From: Aequorivita sp.
Lineage (GTDB): Bacteria; Bacteroidota; Bacteroidia; Flavobacteriales; Flavobacteriaceae
Direction: 5' to 3'
Assembly: GCA_030690315.1 (NCBI GenBank)
Contig: JAUYGY010000038.1
Location: 1 to 64,000, forward strand
DNA: 64,000 nt
Shown in pieces: positions 60,736-64,000 of the stretch. Numbering within the stretch: position 1 is the first letter of the stretch; the number at the start of each line of letters is the position of its first letter. The notes under the pieces are model-generated. The model ran no database searches, had not been told where the DNA came from, and saw only the letters and a program-made list of their open reading frames with translations. The position numbers were made by a program, and so were the translations under genes.

Positions 60736-61257
60736 TTATGAAGATTTCTTTTTGTCTTTTTTAAATGCCAGCATTCCCACAACCAATAATGCCAGGAATA
60801 ACCCGCCCATCATCAACGCTTTTTTATTTGCATCTACTTGGGTGGTGGCTGGTAGGGTTGGCCCTTCTGTGGTTCCGCCTCCATTTCCTGCTGAAGTACC
60901 ACCGTTTCCGCTGGTGCGTTTGTCCATTCGCCCGGCGCTGGGAGAAAGGGAATAGTAAACTTGGTTGCCATTCAATAGCCAAATGGTGCCGTTGTAAACT
61001 GCGCCCTGGGAAATGAGATTTTCAAAGGCCGCTTTTATCTGGTCGGCACTTTTGCCGCTCACGCTAATAATTGCAGCTTTGCCGCTTTGGTGTTCCGGGC
61101 TTTTTGTGGAAATGCCCAAAACTATTTTTACCGGTGCATTAAAGTAATCGCGCAAAAATTGAAGTTGGCGGGCCAGCAAAACCAAATTTACTTGCACTCC
61201 GGGCGTAACGCTACCGCTGGCAAATTCTGAAAGTTGAAAGTTTTTTGATAGTTGCAT
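60736..61257 (-). CDS. Degenerate M15-like protein with C-terminal membrane anchor
   Basis: The 173-residue protein begins like an M15 (VanY/endolysin) peptidase domain (LSKNFQLSEFASGS, SPEHQSGKAA, SGKSADQIKAAF), but the zinc ligands appear lost: the SxHxxGxAxD motif has no His, and the late HxD reads VYYSL. A Gly/Thr linker (GNGGTSAGNGGGTTEG) leads to a membrane helix (about 145-164) and a basic tail. It is thus more likely a binding or structural protein, perhaps holding peptidoglycan. It is followed by the polyvalent gene after 10 bases and preceded by the M23 peptidase gene. Confidence 0.75.
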   Translation of the reverse strand: MQLSKNFQLSEFASGSVTPGVQVNLVLLARQLQFLRDYFNAPVKIVLGISTKSPEHQSGKAAIISVSGKSADQIKAAFENLISQGAVYNGTIWLLNGNQVYYSLSPSAGRMDKRTSGNGGTSAGNGGGTTEGPTLPATTQVDANKKALMMGGLFLALLVVGMLAFKKDKKKSS

Positions 61258-61272
61258 GGCTTCAATTTTAGG

Positions 61273-61767
61273 TTATGAAAAAAATGGCGTTGGATCAACT
61301 AATACGCCGTTTAGGTACAATTCAAAATGAACATGAATCGTCATTGGCTTAGAATAACGCTTGGCGATATTTGCAGCTTCACAAACGGCTTCACCTTTCT
61401 TTAGCAATGTGCCAACGGGTTTAATGTTTTTTACATACATTATTTTAGCTTTGAAGGCTTCAAAACCGTTCATTCCCTGTATTTCTACTAGTTCGTAATT
61501 TGTATCACCAGCATAGGGGTAGCCGTGGCGCGTAACCTTGCAATCAAACGGTACTTTTATTGCTTGGCCTTCGGTTACTATAAAATCTACGCCGTTGTGA
61601 CCGCGCTCACCTCTTGATGCTCCAAAATGACCGCAGCCGGAAGCATCACATTTTCTAATGGAATTGTCGGCGTTTATGGCTCCGAATGATTTTGAATTGT
61701 TTGTTGCACTCATTTTTCTAAATGTTATGAATAAAAGTCCAAAGAATATCAGTTTTTTAAAGTCCAT
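61273..61767 (-). CDS. M23-family peptidoglycan endopeptidase
   Basis: The 164-residue protein has the full lysostaphin-type zinc site: RGHNGVDF (His57, Asp61) and IHVHFEL (His145, His147), so it can be active on peptide cross-links. A hydrophobic N-terminal segment (about 4-17) could be a signal or anchor; an in-frame Met19 (61713) could start a cytoplasmic endolysin form. It lies in the leftward block with the putative spanin-like and M15-like proteins, which suggests a lysis or wall-entry role. Confidence 0.82.
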   Translation of the reverse strand: MDFKKLIFFGLLFITFRKMSATNNSKSFGAINADNSIRKCDASGCGHFGASRGERGHNGVDFIVTEGQAIKVPFDCKVTRHGYPYAGDTNYELVEIQGMNGFEAFKAKIMYVKNIKPVGTLLKKGEAVCEAANIAKRYSKPMTIHVHFELYLNGVLVDPTPFFS

Positions 61768-61769
61768 CG

Positions 61770-62213
61770 CTAAACGGTTATAATTTGTCCGGCGGCTTCC
61801 AGTTCAATTGTGGTGTTTACGTTTTTCACGTTGTTAAGATCGCCCAGGGCTTCCACTACGTAAGCGGTATTAATTACTGTGGGAATATTATTAATGCGCT
61901 GCGATCCGCCAGCGGGAATATTAAGCGAAGTTGCTCCGGGTGTTGAATATCCAATTAATGTGCCTTTTGTACTGTAAAGATTTACCCTTTTTAGTGTTAC
62001 AAGGCCGTTGGTGTTTATGTCAATGGGCGCGGTTCCGGTGTTTGTTACCAGCACATCTATTTCCAAAGAAAACTGCGAAATGCCAGGCTTTAAGTTTCGC
62101 GCAGAAACTACTTTAGTTTTTAAACTATTATAGGCAGCAACCGCCGCTTTTCCTTTTGTGAAGAAATAATAAAGGCCGTAGCCAATTCCTGCGTAAATAG
62201 CTAGTTTTTTCAT
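61770..62213 (-). CDS. LEA2-like domain protein with N-terminal membrane helix
   Basis: The 147-residue protein has a membrane helix (KLAIYAGIGYGLYYFF) and a LEA type 2-like beta-sandwich (SLEIDVLVTNTGTAPIDI, ATSLNIPAGGSQRINNIPTV). LEA2-like domains of this kind turn up in Bacteroidota mobile elements; their function is unknown. The ATG at 62213 overlaps the stop of the previous gene as ATGA, which decides the start over the TTG at 62222. Confidence 0.75.
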   Translation of the reverse strand: MKKLAIYAGIGYGLYYFFTKGKAAVAAYNSLKTKVVSARNLKPGISQFSLEIDVLVTNTGTAPIDINTNGLVTLKRVNLYSTKGTLIGYSTPGATSLNIPAGGSQRINNIPTVINTAYVVEALGDLNNVKNVNTTIELEAAGQIITV

Positions 62214-62806
62214 TTTATCCAATTTTTAGGGTTCCAGCTTTTGAAGTAAAGCCGTAGCGCAATAATCACAATTATTAAAAATCCTAAAACATAAAGCCAA
62301 ATTGAAGCGCGGGAAGTTTCGGTTTCGCCGGCTTTGGTTTTTAATTTTTTATTGCTTTTGCTTTTGTCTGAAGTATCAATTTTTAGATTGGTGTTGTTGT
62401 TAGTTTCACAATACGCCGCGGTGGTATCTTTGGTTTCGGTGGCCGTGTGTTGGTTTTTGGAATTTACGTTTTTAAAGTTGTTGAAGGTTTCCCGAATTTT
62501 TCCGCCCGTGGTGTCAATTTCCCTGTATGCGGGTTTTGTTGGGTCGGCAATATCTCCGGTAAAATCGGAAAGGTTTATTTCAAGTTTGCCGGTTTTAAGT
62601 GTGTTTAACTTTTCTATTCGTTTTGCCTGGTCTATCAAAACCAAACTTTTCATTTGGTGTCCTTCCACTTGCTCAATATAAACTTTGCTCTTTTTTGCCT
62701 TATTGCGACTAACGCAGCTGCATTGCATCATTAATGCAGAAACCAACAAAGCCGCCATCATGGCGACTATAATTTTTTTGTTGGTGCTGTGCGAAAAACT
62801 TAACAT
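62210..62806 (-). CDS. Putative u-spanin-like envelope protein
   Basis: The 198-residue protein has an N-terminal signal with cysteines (MMQCSCVSRN, an imperfect lipobox), a Thr/Asn/Lys-rich extracytoplasmic middle and a C-terminal membrane helix (about 169-189: SIWLYVLGFLIIVIIALRLYF). An outer-membrane lipid anchor plus an inner-membrane helix is the topology of a unimolecular spanin, which joins the membranes during phage lysis. The lipobox is not ideal, so this is a topology-based guess. It overlaps both neighbours by a few bases. Confidence 0.5.
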   Translation of the reverse strand: MLSFSHSTNKKIIVAMMAALLVSALMMQCSCVSRNKAKKSKVYIEQVEGHQMKSLVLIDQAKRIEKLNTLKTGKLEINLSDFTGDIADPTKPAYREIDTTGGKIRETFNNFKNVNSKNQHTATETKDTTAAYCETNNNTNLKIDTSDKSKSNKKLKTKAGETETSRASIWLYVLGFLIIVIIALRLYFKSWNPKNWIK

Positions 62807-63174
62807 TCGTTTGGTTTTTGGTTTGGGCTGGGGGTTACATTTATGCCGCTTTCACGTTCAAAAATTCGTATCAGTTCCATTGTTTCGTGATCGCCTTGGT
62901 TTTTCAGTTTCATCATCGGTATTACTACCGAAACTATTGTGGAAACTTTTTTTAGTTGGTCGCGGGTTTCATAGAGTTCTTTTTTTACGGTTTGTAATTC
63001 GGTTTGGGTTGCTTCCAGTTTCTCGAAAATTTTGCTGTATTTCTTTTCGCGAATGGCTTTCCAGTTTTCAACAAGTTTTGGAATGCCTATTGCCGTTACC
63101 ACTAAACTAATTCCGCCTAAAATTGCCGCAATGGTGTTTCCGTTTAAGGTTTCGGGGTCTGTGTATTGGGGCAT
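62800..63174 (-). CDS. Holin- or i-spanin-like membrane protein with coiled coil
   Basis: The 124-residue protein has an N-terminal hydrophobic segment (about 13-31: TIAAILGGISLVVTAIGIPKL), then a long coiled coil (SKIFEKLEATQTELQTVKKE) and a second weak hydrophobic stretch (VSTIVSVVIPMM). One-helix-plus-coiled-coil proteins in this position are typical of phage lysis genes such as type III holins or i-spanins. It overlaps the next gene by 7 bases. The assignment is by topology and context only. Confidence 0.5.
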   Translation of the reverse strand: MPQYTDPETLNGNTIAAILGGISLVVTAIGIPKLVENWKAIREKKYSKIFEKLEATQTELQTVKKELYETRDQLKKVSTIVSVVIPMMKLKNQGDHETMELIRIFERESGINVTPSPNQKPNEC

Positions 63175-63228
63175 AGTGGGGCAAGGGTTTAGGTTGTTAA
63201 TTTTCTTTCTTTTCTTCCCGCGACCACT

Positions 63229-64000
63229 TTATACAAGTACCCCACCTGTTACTGTTACTCCGGCATCAAATGAATTGGCGGTATAAGTGCAGCCTCCGGG
63301 AAGGGTTACGGCGGTAAATAAATTATCATAAAATGCGTAACTTCCAATACTTGTAACCGTGCTTGGTATTGTTAAACTTGTAAGTTGATTACTTAGAAAA
63401 GTCTGCGCATCTATTGTTGATAATCCTTCAATAAGTGTTAATGTTGATATTTGATTATTGGAAAAAGCGTTATTTCCAATACTTGTAATTGTGCTTGGTA
63501 TTGTTAAACTTGTAATTGCGTTACTGTCAAACGCATATTCGCTTATCGTCAATAATCCTTCATTAAGTGTTAATGTTGATATTTGATTATTGGAAAAAGC
63601 GTAACTTCCAATACTTGTAACTGTGCTTGGAGTTATCAAAATTGTAATTGCGCTACTGTCAAACGCATTTGCGCCTATCGTTAATAATCCTTCATTGAGC
63701 GTTAGACTTGTGAGTAGTGAGCTTAGATAAAAAGCACTTGCGCCAACATTTGTTAGTGTACTTGGCAATATTAAAGCTGTAAATAAATTTCCAGCAAAAC
63801 CATTAATTTCAGTAATTGTGCTTGGTATTGTTAAACTTGTAAGTAAATTATAAGCAAAGGCATCTATACCGATTGTTAACAATCCTTCATTAAGTGTTAA
63901 TGTTGATATTTGATTATTGGAAAAAGCGTTACTTCCAATACTTGTAACTGTGCTTGGAGTGATCAAACTTGTAATTGCGTTACTGTCAAACGCATATTCG
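63229..64000 (-). CDS. BspA-like leucine-rich repeat protein (N-terminus beyond window)
   Basis: The frame stays open to the window edge, so the start is not seen. It is built of LRR_5-type units (LTIPSTVTSIGSYAFSNNQI, STLTLNEGLLTIG) with about nine to ten 22-24-residue repeats visible. In surface proteins these form a binding solenoid; in an element it may be a tail- or host-binding protein. The repeats are also highly similar in DNA: TTGATATTTGATTATTGG occurs at about 63443, 63575 and 63902. It is the first known gene of the leftward block here. Confidence 0.85.
   Translation of the reverse strand, partial: EYAFDSNAITSLITPSTVTSIGSNAFSNNQISTLTLNEGLLTIGIDAFAYNLLTSLTIPSTITEINGFAGNLFTALILPSTLTNVGASAFYLSSLLTSLTLNEGLLTIGANAFDSSAITILITPSTVTSIGSYAFSNNQISTLTLNEGLLTISEYAFDSNAITSLTIPSTITSIGNNAFSNNQISTLTLIEGLSTIDAQTFLSNQLTSLTIPSTVTSIGSYAFYDNLFTAVTLPGGCTYTANSFDAGVTVTGGVLV

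Larger units (their letters stand above)
54430..64000. mobile_element. tRNA-associated integrated prophage or virus-like element, left part
   Basis: The element begins at the tRNA-Met copies, has an integrase reading inward, a methylase, a broken small gene, then a convergent leftward block of envelope, peptidoglycan and polyvalent proteins. No ribosomal or metabolic core genes are present from 54.4 kb on. The right attachment site and any capsid, terminase or conjugation genes lie beyond the window, so the class of element is unresolved. Confidence 0.75.

Noticed and set aside
63229..64000. Regularly spaced short repeats resembling a CRISPR array
   Set aside because: The repeats are in frame within one leucine-rich-repeat ORF, spacers are also similar, and no cas gene is near.

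Overview
The window is low-GC chromosomal DNA of a member of the Bacteroidota, most likely the family Flavobacteriaceae. Family level rests on TANNTTTG-type -7 boxes, weak or absent Shine-Dalgarno sequences, a T9SS sorting domain, flavobacterial families (DUF4199, DUF4252, DUF4290, DUF2911), a ~950-residue CarB without the regulatory domain, and dispersed short palindromes typical of these genomes. Genus cannot be set from what is visible.

Positions 1 to about 54.2 kb are core chromosome. A leftward cluster carries a NorC-like cytochrome, a divergent NorB-like heme-copper protein, nadA and the start of nadB. An ADP-forming acyl-CoA synthetase, two small membrane genes, an AraC-type regulator and purB follow. 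Then come an ECF sigma/anti-sigma/DUF4252 operon, a secreted S41 peptidase, and a vitamin B12 locus: a BtuG-like surface lipoprotein and BtuB receptor behind a cobalamin riboswitch, diverging from an SBP-permease-ATPase operon. Next are rmuC, carB, rpmH, cell-wall and tRNA-modification genes, a peptide-binding lipoprotein, a GlmU-like protein and rpmE2. A glycosyltransferase, phosphohexomutase, MsbA-type exporter run is followed by a second ECF sigma operon. The last core block holds photolyase, a mono-cluster ferredoxin, murA, recQ, fmt, HU, yqgE and an aminotransferase.

At 54.4 kb two tandem tRNA-Met-like 5' halves (the first broken, the second with an abnormal T-arm) lie directly before a tyrosine recombinase. 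From there to the window end is an integrated element read as a prophage or virus-like element. It has integrase and a Dam-type methylase rightward, then a leftward block: a BspA-like leucine-rich-repeat protein, small membrane proteins resembling a holin/spanin lysis set, an M23 peptidase, an inactive M15-like membrane protein, and a 1122-residue polyvalent protein joining an ArdC-like ssDNA-binding domain, an HExxH zincin and a RecA-like P-loop ATPase. Its right end lies beyond the window, so capsid or transfer genes cannot be judged.

The observations I rate highest are the NorB-like protein lacking one FeB histidine and with His-x-Met in place of His-x-His, the polyvalent protein and its lysis-like neighbours, the tRNA/integrase junction, and the cobalamin riboswitch carrying a dispersed repeat in a variable arm. 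Product calls come from reading motifs by eye; no database search was run.
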